Assembly (NCBI RefSeq): GCF_011694815.1 | Contig: NZ_CP050177.1 | Coordinates: 682,001-746,000 of the forward strand | DNA: 64,000 nucleotides | Direction of reading: 5' to 3' | From: Streptomyces liangshanensis | GTDB lineage: Bacteria; Actinomycetota; Actinomycetes; Streptomycetales; Streptomycetaceae | Shown: positions 1 to 8,282 of the stretch, one piece after another | Numbering within the stretch: position 1 is the first letter of the stretch | Layout: each line of letters opens with the position of its first letter | Made by a program: the position numbers and the translations under genes | Notes under the pieces: generated by a model | Seen by the model: only the letters and a program-made list of their open reading frames with translations | Database searches by the model: none | What the model was told of the DNA's origin: nothing

Positions 1-81
1 TCGGCGGAGGCCCGGGAACCGGACGCGGCGGGGCAGGGCGGCGCGGCGGGCGCCCGCGAGGGCCTGACCGATCCGCCCTAG
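1..81 (+). CDS. C-terminal end of an unknown protein
   Basis: Frame 1 is open from the window edge to a TAG stop at 79-81, giving 26 residues rich in Ala, Gly and acidic residues. Twenty-four of the 26 codons end in G or C, the pattern expected of a real Streptomyces reading frame. It runs convergent to the GGDEF-EAL gene, and the two stop codons overlap. The rest of the gene lies outside the window and no function can be given. Confidence 0.5.
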   Translation, partial: SAEAREPDAAGQGGAAGAREGLTDPP

Positions 82-2249
82 ACCGCATCCAGCAGCGACA
101 GCCTGTGGAGGTGTTCCGGCGGGCCCGGGCGCGCGTAGAACCAGCCCTGCGCGGTGTCGCAGCCCAGCCGGCGCAGATGGTCGGCCTGCGCGCCGGTCTC
201 CACGCCCTCCACCGTCACCGCCAGGTCGAGGCTGTGCGCGAGCGAGACGATCCCCTCGACGATCTTCAGGTCGACCGGGTCCGCCGGGTGCTGCTGCATG
301 CCCTGGGTGAAGGAACGGTCCAGCTTGAGCACGCTCACCGGGAGCCTGCGCAGGTTGGCCAGGTTCGAGTAGCCGGTCCCGAAGTCGTCCAGCGCGATGT
401 CCACGCCCATCTCGGCGAGCTGCCGCAGCGGCTTGAGCAGGTCCTCGTCGGCGCCGATCAGCGCCGATTCGGTGACCTCCAGGCAGAGCGCCCCCGGCGC
501 GAGCCCGATCCGGTCCAGCACCTCGACCGTCTCGGCGACGAGCCCCGGGTGGTGCAGCTGGGTCGGCGAGAGGTTCACGTTGATGCGCAGCGGCCGGCCC
601 GCCGCCGACCCGGGCAGCTGGTCCTGCCAGGCCTTGGCCTGCCGTACGGACTGTTCGAGCACCCAGCGGCCGAGCGGCACGATCAGCCCGGTGTGCTCGG
701 CGAGCGGGATGAACCGGTCAGGACCGAGGATGCCGTGCTGCGGGTGCAGCCAGCGCACCAGGGCCTCCGCGCCGTGGACCGTACCGTCGTCCAGGTGCAC
801 CAGCGGCTGGTACTCGATGAAGAACTCGCCGCGCTCCAGGGCCGCGGGCAGCGCCGTCGTCAGCCCGTGCCGGGTGATCGCGCGCGCGTCGGCCTCGGCG
901 TCGGCCAGCTCGAAGCGGTTGCCGCCCGCCGCCTTGGCGCGGTACATGGTGATGTCCGCGCTGCGCAGGACCTCGGCGGGGGCGCGCCCGGCGACCGGCC
1001 CCTCCACGATGCCGATGCTGCCGCGGACCGTGAACTCGCGGCCGTCGAGCCGGATCGGGGTGGCGAGGACGCCGAGGATCCGGGAGGCGAGGTCGGCCAC
1101 CTCGCCGCACGACGTGTGTCCGGTGGTCAGCGCCACGAACTCGTCGCCGCCGATCCGCGCCACCATCTCGCCCGGGGCCGTGGCGCAGCTCTGGAGCCGG
1201 TCCGCGACCTCGACCAGCAGCCGGTCGCCCGCCGAGTGCCCGAGGCTGTCGTTGATGGCCTTGAAGCCGTCGAGGTCGAGGTAGCAGAGCCCGAAGCGGC
1301 TGCCGCCCGGCGCGGCGAGGGTCTTCTCCAGCCGCTCGAAGAACAGGGTCCTGTTGGGCAGGCCGGTCAGGGCGTCGTGCGTGGCCTCGTAGCGCAGCCG
1401 CAGGTTGAGCAGCCGCCGCTCGGTGGTGTCCTCCATCAGCGCCAGCTGGTACTGCGGCGCGCCCTCGGCGTCCCGCAGGAGCGAGACGGTCAGGTTGGTC
1501 CAGAGCACCGTGCCGTCGTTGCGGTAGAAGGGCTTCTCGACGCGGAAGTGCTCGCGCTCGCCGCGGACCAGCTCGCCGTACATGCGCCAGACCTGGGGGA
1601 CGTCCTCCGGGTGGACCCACTCGCTGACGTTGCGGCTGCGGACGTGGTACTCCAGCCCGCCGAACATCTGGGTGAGGGTGTCGTTGACCTCCAGGACGTT
1701 GCCGTCGAGGTCGGCGATCCCTATGCCGACGGCCGCGCCGTCGAAGACCGCGCGGAACCGCACCTCGGTGGCGTGCAGGGCCTGTTCGGCGTGGCTGCGG
1801 GCGGTCAGCGCCGAGCGCGCGATGGCCTCCTGCTCGGCGAGGGTCCGCTCGCGCAGCGCCTGGGCGAAGCCGGCGGCCAGCGCGTGCTGGAGCCGGGCGC
1901 ACCTGGCCCTGGCCTCGTCGGCGGCCAGCGCGTCCGTACCGCAGTACAGCACGAGGTACGAGTCGACGACGCCGAGCGTACGGCCGAGGGCCTCGGGGTC
2001 GGTGCAGTGCGCCGCCACCAGGGACGCCCCGACACCGCCCGCGGGCGCGGGGTCGAAGTGGCGCGCGTGCAGCGCGCCGCTCAACTCCCGTGCCAGCGGG
2101 AGGAGGAGCGCCGTGAACTCGGTACGGGTCAGCGTCGTCGCGCTGGCCGGGAAGATCGCCCGGCTCCAGATCGTCGCGAGCCGCCCGAGTCTGTCCTCCG
2201 GACCGTCGGGGTCCGACGAGGGTCCCGCTGTCTCCTGCGCCGGCATCAT
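78..2249 (-). CDS. rmdA: PAS-GGDEF-EAL cyclic-di-GMP turnover protein (RmdA-like)
   Basis: Predicted 723-residue soluble protein. It has an N-terminal ~150-residue region of unknown type, a PAS/PAC sensor (about 165-280), a GGDEF domain with an intact RIGGDEF motif (GGDEF at 367-371), and a C-terminal EAL domain with AEALVRW (EAL at 495-497). The intact motifs suggest it could both make and degrade c-di-GMP, the signal that controls BldD and development in Streptomyces. There is no membrane segment. The ATG at 2249 shares one base with the TGA of the upstream methyltransferase, so translation is probably coupled. The domain order and the nearby duplicated-domain lipoprotein match what I remember of the RmdA (SCO0928) locus; the symbol rests on that recollection only. 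Confidence 0.85.
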   Translation of the reverse strand: MMPAQETAGPSSDPDGPEDRLGRLATIWSRAIFPASATTLTRTEFTALLLPLARELSGALHARHFDPAPAGGVGASLVAAHCTDPEALGRTLGVVDSYLVLYCGTDALAADEARARCARLQHALAAGFAQALRERTLAEQEAIARSALTARSHAEQALHATEVRFRAVFDGAAVGIGIADLDGNVLEVNDTLTQMFGGLEYHVRSRNVSEWVHPEDVPQVWRMYGELVRGEREHFRVEKPFYRNDGTVLWTNLTVSLLRDAEGAPQYQLALMEDTTERRLLNLRLRYEATHDALTGLPNRTLFFERLEKTLAAPGGSRFGLCYLDLDGFKAINDSLGHSAGDRLLVEVADRLQSCATAPGEMVARIGGDEFVALTTGHTSCGEVADLASRILGVLATPIRLDGREFTVRGSIGIVEGPVAGRAPAEVLRSADITMYRAKAAGGNRFELADAEADARAITRHGLTTALPAALERGEFFIEYQPLVHLDDGTVHGAEALVRWLHPQHGILGPDRFIPLAEHTGLIVPLGRWVLEQSVRQAKAWQDQLPGSAAGRPLRINVNLSPTQLHHPGLVAETVEVLDRIGLAPGALCLEVTESALIGADEDLLKPLRQLAEMGVDIALDDFGTGYSNLANLRRLPVSVLKLDRSFTQGMQQHPADPVDLKIVEGIVSLAHSLDLAVTVEGVETGAQADHLRRLGCDTAQGWFYARPGPPEHLHRLSLLDAV

Positions 2250-3061
2250 CACGCCTTGCGTCCCACTCCGGCGAAGCCCGAGAAGGCGTAAGGATCCTCC
2301 TGGTCGGCGGGGCTGTCGGGCCGCCAGTCGGGCATGGCCACCAGGCCCGGTTCGACCATCTCGAACCCGTCGAAGAAGCGGGCCGTCTCCTCGCGCGAGC
2401 GCATCACCAGCGGGTTGCGGATGGTGCGGTAGACGCCGACGGCGCCGCCCGCCTGCTCCCGCGGGACCGGGAGGCCCTCGTACGAGGCGTGGGTGAGGAC
2501 GATCAGGCTGCCGGGCGCGAGGGCGTCCCGCAGTTCGGCGACCGCGCCGTACGGGTCGTCGGCGTCCTCCAGGAAGTGCAGGACGGCGACGAGGAACAGC
2601 GCCACGGGGCGTTCCAGGTCGAGCAGTCCCGCGGCCTCGCGGCTGCCGAGGATCGTGTCGGGCTTGCGCAGGTCCGCGCTCACGACGGCGGCGTGGCCGA
2701 CCCCGTCGAGGACGGCCTGGCTGTGGGCGACCGCGACCGGGTCGTGGTCGACGTAGAGCACCCGGGCGGCCGGGTCGACGGCGTGGGCCACCTCGTGGAC
2801 ATTCCCGTACGTCGGAATGCCGGAACCGATGTCGAGGAACTGGTCGACCCCGTCGGCCAGGGCGAATTCGACCGCGCGGCGCATGAACGCGCGGTTCGCC
2901 TTCATGATCGTGGGCAGCCCCGGCATGAACTCCATTGCCTTGCGCGCGGCTTCCCTGTCCACCTCGAAATTGTGCGAACCGCCCAGATAGTAGTCGTAAA
3001 TGCGGGAAACGCTCGGCACCGATATGTCGATGCCCTGCGGGGCCCAGGCGGGACGCTCCAT
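2249..3061 (-). CDS. SAM-dependent methyltransferase, DUF574 (Methyltransf_19) family
   Basis: Predicted 270-residue protein. The N-terminal region (SRIYDYYLGGSHNFEVDR) and the FLDIGSGIPT SAM-binding loop near residue 77 are hallmarks of the actinomycete DUF574 family. The later VDHDPVAV and VSADLRKP stretches fit the second and third SAM contacts. Substrates of this large Streptomyces family are mostly unknown. I chose the ATG at 3061 because GGAG lies 7 bases upstream; ATGs at 3097 and 3103 lack such a site. The stop overlaps the start of the GGDEF-EAL gene, so the pair is probably one operon, which suggests but does not prove a regulatory link to c-di-GMP. Confidence 0.88.
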   Translation of the reverse strand: MERPAWAPQGIDISVPSVSRIYDYYLGGSHNFEVDREAARKAMEFMPGLPTIMKANRAFMRRAVEFALADGVDQFLDIGSGIPTYGNVHEVAHAVDPAARVLYVDHDPVAVAHSQAVLDGVGHAAVVSADLRKPDTILGSREAAGLLDLERPVALFLVAVLHFLEDADDPYGAVAELRDALAPGSLIVLTHASYEGLPVPREQAGGAVGVYRTIRNPLVMRSREETARFFDGFEMVEPGLVAMPDWRPDSPADQEDPYAFSGFAGVGRKA

Positions 3062-3252
3062 CGATGTCTCCAACAGTCGCCACGGGGTCACGGCCATGTA
3101 CATGGCCGGTTGTTCGAGCCGAGGCTACTGATCGCCCGCCAAGAGAGCGAGCCCAAACGGAAATTAACGGTCCGTTCTTCGTCACACGTCTTGAACACGT
3201 CTCTTGACCGCATGCCTTACCGGCGACCGCTGTTGACACCCCCTCAGACGCA

Positions 3253-3295
3253 CCCGGTCCGCCGTCACGCGGGGGGCGTGGGACGGCGGACCGGG
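3253..3295. terminator. Hairpin downstream of the lipoprotein gene
   Basis: Perfect 13-bp inverted repeat (arms 3253-3265 and 3283-3295, 17-base loop) just after the lipoprotein stop and upstream of the methyltransferase. It is GC-rich without a U-tract, the usual form of Streptomyces terminators. Confidence 0.6.
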
Positions 3296-3317
3296 CGGGC
3301 CGGAGGCGACGGGGAGA

Positions 3318-4259
3318 CTACTTCGGCGCTCCGACCAGCTTTGCCTGCGGGGACACCGCGTACCAAGTGCCGCCCACACCCTGGCCGTTGGTGTCACCCG
3401 GCTTCTTGTCGCCGCTGAAGGTGTACACGGGCCAGCAGTCGATGCTCTGCTGCTTGATTCCGTCGGGCCGGTCGAAGGTCACAAAGCCCTTCTCGATGAT
3501 CCCCTCGGTGTCATTCTTGTCGACGGGGGCGACAACCGGCCACTTGTCGAGGCAGGGCCCGACGCAAGCCGACTTCATCGGCCACGCGGAGTCCTTCTTG
3601 AACCGGTAGACCGTCATGCCCTTGGAATCCACGATGATCTCACCGAGCTTCGGGTCCTTGCGGACCGAAAGCCCGGGCAGGTCGGCGACGGTGACGTCGG
3701 CGGCGGCGTCGGCCGGGGCGGCCTTCTTGCCGTCGGGGGCGGAGGCGAACCAAGTGCCGCCGACACCCTGGCCGTTGGCGTCGCCGGGGCTCTTGTCCTG
3801 CGCGTAGCGGTACATCGGCCAGCCGGCGATGGTGAGCTGCTTGGTGCCGTCGGCGCGGGCGACCTCGCCCAGCAGGGAGGGGTCGACACCGGCCGGGGCC
3901 TTGGCGCCCTCGGCGGACACCACGGGCCAGGCCTTCTCGCAGTCGCCCTCACAGTTGGACTTGGGCGGGCTGGCGGTGTCCTTGTCGAAGCGGTAGAGCG
4001 TGAAGCCCTCGCTGTCGGTGACGACCTCGCCGAGCTCCTTGCTGTCCCAGACGGCGAGTTGACCCGCCGCCGTGGCCTCGGTCTTGGCCGCCGTGTCCGA
4101 GCCGTAGGCGTCGGAACCGTAGCCGTCCCCCGCCGCGGCCGCGGCTCCGACCGGTTGTCCGTTGGTGGTGGTGGTGCCCTGCTCCTGACCGCACGCCGTC
4201 GTCAGGGCCAGTACGGCCACCGCGGTCACCGCGAGCGAGGCGTTCCGCCAGGTGTTCAT
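3318..4259 (-). CDS. Lipoprotein with two COG4315-type secreted repeats
   Basis: Predicted 313-residue lipoprotein. The signal peptide ends in the lipobox LTTAC (Cys23). A flexible Gly/Ala/Ser linker follows, then two homologous units of about 120 residues. Each unit carries a YRF(D/K)KD segment, a paired-Cys motif ending in WPVV (CEGDCEKAWP and CVGPCLDKWP), a W-P-[MV]-Y segment and a shared NGQGVGGTW ending. These are marks of the Lipoprotein_15/COG4315 'secreted repeat' family, whose biochemical role is unsettled. GGAG stands 7 bases before the ATG. It resembles the lipoprotein I recall beside rmdA in S. coelicolor. It should sit on the outer face of the membrane. Confidence 0.85.
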   Translation of the reverse strand: MNTWRNASLAVTAVAVLALTTACGQEQGTTTTNGQPVGAAAAAGDGYGSDAYGSDTAAKTEATAAGQLAVWDSKELGEVVTDSEGFTLYRFDKDTASPPKSNCEGDCEKAWPVVSAEGAKAPAGVDPSLLGEVARADGTKQLTIAGWPMYRYAQDKSPGDANGQGVGGTWFASAPDGKKAAPADAAADVTVADLPGLSVRKDPKLGEIIVDSKGMTVYRFKKDSAWPMKSACVGPCLDKWPVVAPVDKNDTEGIIEKGFVTFDRPDGIKQQSIDCWPVYTFSGDKKPGDTNGQGVGGTWYAVSPQAKLVGAPK

Positions 4260-4395
4260 ATCAACTCCGCTTGTGAGTAAGTCAGTTGGGCGCCGGGGTG
4301 CGCCGGTTCATGGCCCTAAGTACGGGCCGGGCCCCGCCCCGCGTTCAACGCGGCCGGAAAAACTTTTCGGCGTCCAAACCTCCGCCCCGCCAAAT

Positions 4396-4438
4396 CCCCC
4401 TATCAGGGGGAATTCTTCCGACTTTCCGCGTGTCGGAA
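4396..4438. promoter_or_regulatory. Two short inverted repeats in a divergent promoter region
   Basis: Between the lipoprotein and the Pro-Thr-stalk gene, both reading outward, lie CCCCCT-ATC-AGGGGG (4396-4410) and TTCCGAC...GTCGGAA (4416-4438, 9-base spacer). The surroundings are AT-rich for this genome. Either could be an operator; no regulator can be named. Confidence 0.35.
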
Positions 4439-4442
4439 AAAT

Positions 4443-5105
4443 TTGAGGAACAAGATCCTGCCCGTGTACGGATCCCAAGTCGGCCGGCTGGTGGCGGCCG
4501 CCTCACTCATCTGGCTGTTCGCCGCGCCCGTACCGGCCGCCGCCACCAGCTGCGCCTACGCGTCCATAGGCCCGGACGGTTCGATCCGGGCGGTGGTGAG
4601 TACGGGGGGCGGGCACTGCCCGCCCTGGCCGCCGCATCCACCGCACCACTCGCACCCGCCGAAGCCGACACCGACGCCCACGCCCACACCCACCCCTACA
4701 CCCACGCCCACTCCTACGCCGACACCCACCCCGACACCCACGCCCACCCCGACCCCGACGCCAACCCCGACACCCACCCCGACCCCCACCCCTGAGCCGA
4801 CTCCGCCCGCCCCCGAGCCGACGCCCACCCCCCGGCCCGTGCGGCCGCCCCCACCACCGCCCGCACCCGCCCCCGAACCCCCGCCTCCACCGAGGCCGGC
4901 CCCGCCGGCCCCGTCGCCCAGCCCGTCACCGACCCCCTCGCCCACCCCGTCGGCCCGTCCGGCGCCGACCCCGATCGCCCTGCCCGCCTTCCACAAAGCA
5001 GTGCGCAAACAACCGCGCGGGGGCCCGTCCCCCGTCACGTTGATGCTGCTGATCACGGCCCCCGCGGCACTCGCCGTGGCCGTGCTGCGCCCCCGTTCCC
5101 GCTGA
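4443..5105 (+). CDS. Secreted Pro-Thr-rich stalk protein with C-terminal membrane anchor
   Basis: About 213-220 residues. An N-terminal signal sequence (ending near PVPAAATS) is followed by a small module with two cysteines, 43 residues of strictly alternating Pro-Thr (75-117), a further Pro-rich stretch, and a C-terminal hydrophobic segment ([18 protein letters not shown]) with a basic tail. The layout suggests a short exposed head on a stiff wall-spanning stalk. There is no LPXTG or LAXTG motif. The start is uncertain: TTG at 4443 has a weak GGAAAA site, while GTG at 4464 has GAGGA about 14 bases upstream. The next gene follows after 14 bp, so the two may be co-transcribed. Function unknown. 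Confidence 0.65.
   Translation: MRNKILPVYGSQVGRLVAAASLIWLFAAPVPAAATSCAYASIGPDGSIRAVVSTGGGHCPPWPPHPPHHSHPPKPTPTPTPTPTPTPTPTPTPTPTPTPTPTPTPTPTPTPTPTPTPEPTPPAPEPTPTPRPVRPPPPPPAPAPEPPPPPRPAPPAPSPSPSPTPSPTPSARPAPTPIALPAFHKAVRKQPRGGPSPVTLMLLITAPAALAVAVLRPRSR
4665..4793 (+). repeat. Hexanucleotide array encoding (Pro-Thr)n
   Basis: A run of 6-bp units (CC-N-AC-N) encodes 43 alternating Pro and Thr residues. Third codon positions vary (C, A, G, T), so selection appears to hold the protein repeat and not an exact DNA repeat, although slippage probably created it. Confidence 0.9.
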
Positions 5106-5119
5106 CCCACGGAGGCTCC

Positions 5120-5884
5120 ATGTCGGAATGGCTCGTTCTGAGCATCGCCATGGCGGCGGCCAGCGCCGTCGTGCTCACCATCGTCGTCATCAACAACCGC
5201 CGGCTGCCGGAGGACGACGACCCCACCGGAACCCCCGACGTCATGGAATACATGACGATGATGATCGGAGTGATCTACGCGATCGTTCTCGGCCTCGCGA
5301 TAGCCGGCGTCTGGGAGGGCCGCAGCGCCGCCCAGGAGAACGTACGACAGGAGGCCCAGGCCCTGCACGAGATCCAGCAGCGGGTCCAGGTCTACCCCGC
5401 GGACATCCGCGAGCGGATCCGCGCCGACGTCGACGCCTACGCCTCGTACGTCGTGCACACCGAGTGGCCCCACATGTCCGAGCACAACGCGCTCAGCGCC
5501 AGGGGCACCCAGCTGTTCGAGCGGATCCGCTCGGACGTCTCGCGGTACGAGCCCCGCACCGAGCTGGAGGGGCAGACGTACCAGCCGCTGGTCGAGCAGG
5601 TGGCCGTCGCCGACGACGCGCGGGGCGCCCGCGGCCAGAACGCCGGGGCCACCATGCCGGGGGTCGTCTGGTTCGGCCTCATCGTCGGAGCCGTCGTCAC
5701 CGTGGGGCTGATCTTCGTCCTCCAGATCAGACGGACGGCCAGGGAGCTGTTGCTGGCGGGACTGTTCAGCGTCCTGATCGCCTTCCTGCTCTTCCTCATC
5801 TGGGACTTCGACGCCCCGTACGGCCGCGGCATCGCCGCGACGGCCGCGCCGTTCGTCGATCTGTTCCCCTCCATCGGGAACTGA
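5120..5884 (+). CDS. DUF4239 (bestrophin-like) membrane protein
   Basis: 254 residues with membrane segments near 4-24 and 46-65, a ~110-residue soluble middle region with conserved acidic and Arg residues (EGRSAAQENVRQEAQALHEI), and two further membrane segments near 178-200 and 207-226. This is the pattern of actinobacterial DUF4239 proteins, annotated as bestrophin-like without proven channel activity. GGAGG is well placed before the ATG. It follows the Pro-Thr-stalk gene by 14 bp, so an operon is likely. Confidence 0.8.
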   Translation: MSEWLVLSIAMAAASAVVLTIVVINNRRLPEDDDPTGTPDVMEYMTMMIGVIYAIVLGLAIAGVWEGRSAAQENVRQEAQALHEIQQRVQVYPADIRERIRADVDAYASYVVHTEWPHMSEHNALSARGTQLFERIRSDVSRYEPRTELEGQTYQPLVEQVAVADDARGARGQNAGATMPGVVWFGLIVGAVVTVGLIFVLQIRRTARELLLAGLFSVLIAFLLFLIWDFDAPYGRGIAATAAPFVDLFPSIGN

Positions 5885-6086
5885 CGCTCCCCCTTCACCG
5901 GTCGGCCCGGGACGGCTCCACCCGAGGCACGGCTGTCCGCCACCCGGGGGACGGCCGTGCCCCATTCGCCCGACAGCGATCGCGGCTGTGATAGTGCGCT
6001 CCTAGCGTTTCCGGCATCGAGGTGCATTCCGTGCCATTTGTGGAAATCGTTCCGCAGTTGCTCCTCGGGGACCCGGAGGATTCACC

Positions 6087-6641
6087 ATGCGCGCGATACG
6101 AGCCGCGTCAGCCGCTCTGCTGGGAGCGACCGCACTCGCCCTGACGGCACCCACCGCGGTGGCCGCGCAGCGAGGCGGCGGCCTCGGCTTCACCGTCACG
6201 CCCTCCACGGTCGCGGCGGGCGGCCGGCTGACCCTGGCCGCCCCGGGCTGCCGTGCGTCCGGAACCGCGTCCTCCGCGGTGTTCGACACGGTCACGGTCC
6301 CCTCGGGCGGGACCGCGGCCGCCACCGTCGACTGGGACGCCAAGCGCGGCGCGACCTACCGGACCACCTTCACCTGCGGGTCGGGCGGAAGAGCGGCGGC
6401 CTCGTTCACCATCGCGGGCGGCGCGACGCCGACCCGTCCCCCCACCGTGCGGCCGACCCGCACCCCGGCGCCGGTCACCTCCGCCACCTCCGTCGCGCCC
6501 GGCGGCGTCCGGGGTGGTCTCGGCGGCAGCATCGGCGGGATGAACACCGCGGAGATCCTGGCGGGTACGGCGCTGGTGGTGGCCGCGGCCACCGGCACGA
6601 TCTACGTCGTACGCCGCCGCGCGGAGACCCGCGGGCACTGA
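6087..6641 (+). CDS. Secreted membrane-anchored protein, paralogue A of a convergent pair
   Basis: 184 residues. It has a signal peptide (cleavage near AVAAQ), an Ig-like domain of about 85 residues with two Cys (PGCRASG and FTCGSGG), a Thr/Pro linker, a GGLGGSIGG motif, one membrane segment (AEILAGTALVVAAATGTIYVV) and a basic RRR tail. GGAGG precedes the ATG. The protein at 6754-7239 repeats this plan exactly, and a sortase lies next to it. A C-terminal Gly-rich motif, hydrophobic segment and Arg cluster mimic a sortase sorting signal but lack LPXTG, so the anchoring mode is open. The family is common in Streptomyces; function unknown. Confidence 0.8.
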   Translation: MRAIRAASAALLGATALALTAPTAVAAQRGGGLGFTVTPSTVAAGGRLTLAAPGCRASGTASSAVFDTVTVPSGGTAAATVDWDAKRGATYRTTFTCGSGGRAAASFTIAGGATPTRPPTVRPTRTPAPVTSATSVAPGGVRGGLGGSIGGMNTAEILAGTALVVAAATGTIYVVRRRAETRGH

Positions 6642-6665
6642 CGCCCCGCCGGCCCACCGCTCGCA

Positions 6666-6718
6666 CCGACGCCCGTCGCCCCGGGTCCTCGTACAGGACT
6701 CGGGGCGACGGGCGTCGG
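6666..6718. terminator. Bidirectional terminator between the convergent paralogues
   Basis: Stem of about 23 bp with one G-T pair (arms 6666-6688 and 6696-6718, 7-base loop) in the 112-bp gap between two convergent genes. It can end transcription from both sides. Confidence 0.8.
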
Positions 6719-6753
6719 AGGTCGTGGCGACCCCGGGAGTGCGCGGGAGCCGG

Positions 6754-7239
6754 TCAGATCTGCCCGGCGGACGCGCGGCGGCGGCGCGCCAGGAAGAAAG
6801 AACCGCCGACCGCGGCCGTGGCGACGAGCCCGGCGCCGATCCCGACCTCGGTCGAGCTGGGCCCCATGGAACCGCCGAGACCACCCTGCGCGCCGCGCCC
6901 GGCGAGCACCTCGAACTGGTGGGTCTCAACGCGCGGGTTGTCGCTGCACCTGACGACCAGGTTGTAGCGGCCGGGCGTGGCGTTGTCGCGGATCCGCGCC
7001 GTGGCCGACACGTTCCCCGACGGGTTCACCGGGAAGCGGACCTGCCGGAAGGCGTTGGAGTCGACGGTGCCTCCGTGGCCGCAGCCCTGGGCCGAGATGT
7101 GGATCGTGCCGCCCTGGTGGACCGCGAACGGGTTGACGGTGACATTGCGGGGACCGTTGGTGGCGCCGGCCAGCGGGGCGGAGAGCGCCACGGCCGCGCA
7201 TGCGGTCGCGGCGACCGCGAGAGCGCGTGAAGCACGCAT
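6754..7239 (-). CDS. Secreted membrane-anchored protein, paralogue B of a convergent pair
   Basis: 161 residues, start fixed by GGAGG 8 bases before the ATG at 7239. It has a signal peptide ending near LAGATNG, an Ig-like domain with two Cys (QGCGHGG and VRCSDNP), the motif GGLGGSMG, one membrane segment and a basic RRRR tail. Domain order, cysteine positions and the GGLGGS motif match paralogue A, so the convergent pair probably arose by duplication. The class F sortase gene starts 310 bp away on the other strand. Exposed at the cell surface; function unknown. Confidence 0.82.
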   Translation of the reverse strand: MRASRALAVAATACAAVALSAPLAGATNGPRNVTVNPFAVHQGGTIHISAQGCGHGGTVDSNAFRQVRFPVNPSGNVSATARIRDNATPGRYNLVVRCSDNPRVETHQFEVLAGRGAQGGLGGSMGPSSTEVGIGAGLVATAAVGGSFFLARRRRASAGQI

Positions 7240-7549
7240 CGTTGAACCTCCAGCGGAAGACGCCCCAAAGCGGTGCTCCGGGAAGATCGACGAGTACGCC
7301 TTCCATGACGAACCCTCACCGGGCCGCTCATTCACCGCATTTCGGCACTGGTCCACCCCGGTGAGGCGACACGCCGACAGAACGCCTCCCCGGCCGGTGG
7401 ATACGCAGGTCACGGACCGTCAGAAGTTTTATACGGCGATTACTCGGATGGGCCAGCACCCCTCCTCCCGCCACCCGTTCGCCCCTCAGTGATCGCCGCC
7501 TCCGCACCCGGCACTTAGCGTGCCTACAGGCGCCCACGAAGGGAGAACC
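7240..7549. promoter_or_regulatory. Divergent promoter region of paralogue B and the sortase
   Basis: 310 bp without a supported gene. It holds a TATACG-containing AT-rich stretch near 7430 and a TAGCGT-like -10 near 7516, upstream of the sortase. No clear palindrome was seen. Confidence 0.4.
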
Positions 7550-8209
7550 ATGGGCCAGGACCACACCGTCCCGGAGTCGAGGAAGCGCGCCCCCTGGGGC
7601 GTGCTGGCTCTCGTCATGCTCAGCGGGATCGCGCTGATGCGGAACGGGGTGGAGGCGCCGCTGGGACCGCCGCAGCCCGCGGCGGCGGCCGCGCCGGCCG
7701 GCCAGACCGACCCGGCCGCCCTCGCCGTCCCCATGGCGGCCGTGAAGCCGCTGCCGTACGCGCCGATGTCCCGGGTGCGGATCCCGGAGATCAAGGTCGA
7801 CGCCCCGGTGGTGGACGTGGGCCTGGACCGGGACGGCTGGATCGCGGCCCCCGCGCCGGAGGACCCCAACCTGGCGGGCTGGTACCAGAACGGGGTGGCG
7901 CCGGGGCAGCGCGGCACGGCGGTGGTGGTCGGCCATGTCGACAACCAGGCCGGTCCCGCCGTCTTCTACGGGCTGGGCTCGCTGGAGAAGGGCCAGCACG
8001 TGGAGGTCAGCCGCTACGACGGCCGGGTGGCGGTGTTCGAGATCTACGGCGTCGCGGTCTTCGCGAAGGACAACTTCCCCGGGCCCCGGGTCTACGGGGA
8101 CAACGGCCAGCCCGAGCTGCGGGTGATCACCTGCGGCGGCGGCTACTCGAAGGCGGGCGGCTACGACGGCAACGTGGTCGTCTTCGCCCGGCTGGTCAGG
8201 ACGCGCTGA
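7550..8209 (+). CDS. Class F sortase
   Basis: 219 residues with an N-terminal membrane segment (about 15-31), a linker and a sortase fold. The catalytic triad is visible: His129 in VVVGHVDN, Cys195 in LRVITCGGG and Arg214 in VVFARL. GGGAG lies 5 bases before the ATG. Sortases join secreted proteins to the wall; class F enzymes are typical of Actinobacteria and their substrates are poorly known. The two anchored proteins next door are natural candidates by position, but neither has an LPXTG-type signal, so the pairing is inference. Confidence 0.9.
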   Translation: MGQDHTVPESRKRAPWGVLALVMLSGIALMRNGVEAPLGPPQPAAAAAPAGQTDPAALAVPMAAVKPLPYAPMSRVRIPEIKVDAPVVDVGLDRDGWIAAPAPEDPNLAGWYQNGVAPGQRGTAVVVGHVDNQAGPAVFYGLGSLEKGQHVEVSRYDGRVAVFEIYGVAVFAKDNFPGPRVYGDNGQPELRVITCGGGYSKAGGYDGNVVVFARLVRTR

Positions 8210-8282
8210 GCAGCCGGGCGGGGACGGGGGGCTAGGGGCGGGCGGGGACGGCGGCTCGGGGCCGGTGGCGGGGTGGCGCCTC

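Noticed and set aside
105..2291. 728-codon plus-strand frame opposite the GGDEF-EAL gene
   Set aside because: It is the antisense shadow of a clear PAS-GGDEF-EAL gene; no domain can be read in it.
4665..4793. CRISPR-like or telomere-like array
   Set aside because: The units are 6-bp codon pairs for Pro-Thr inside a gene, without spacers.
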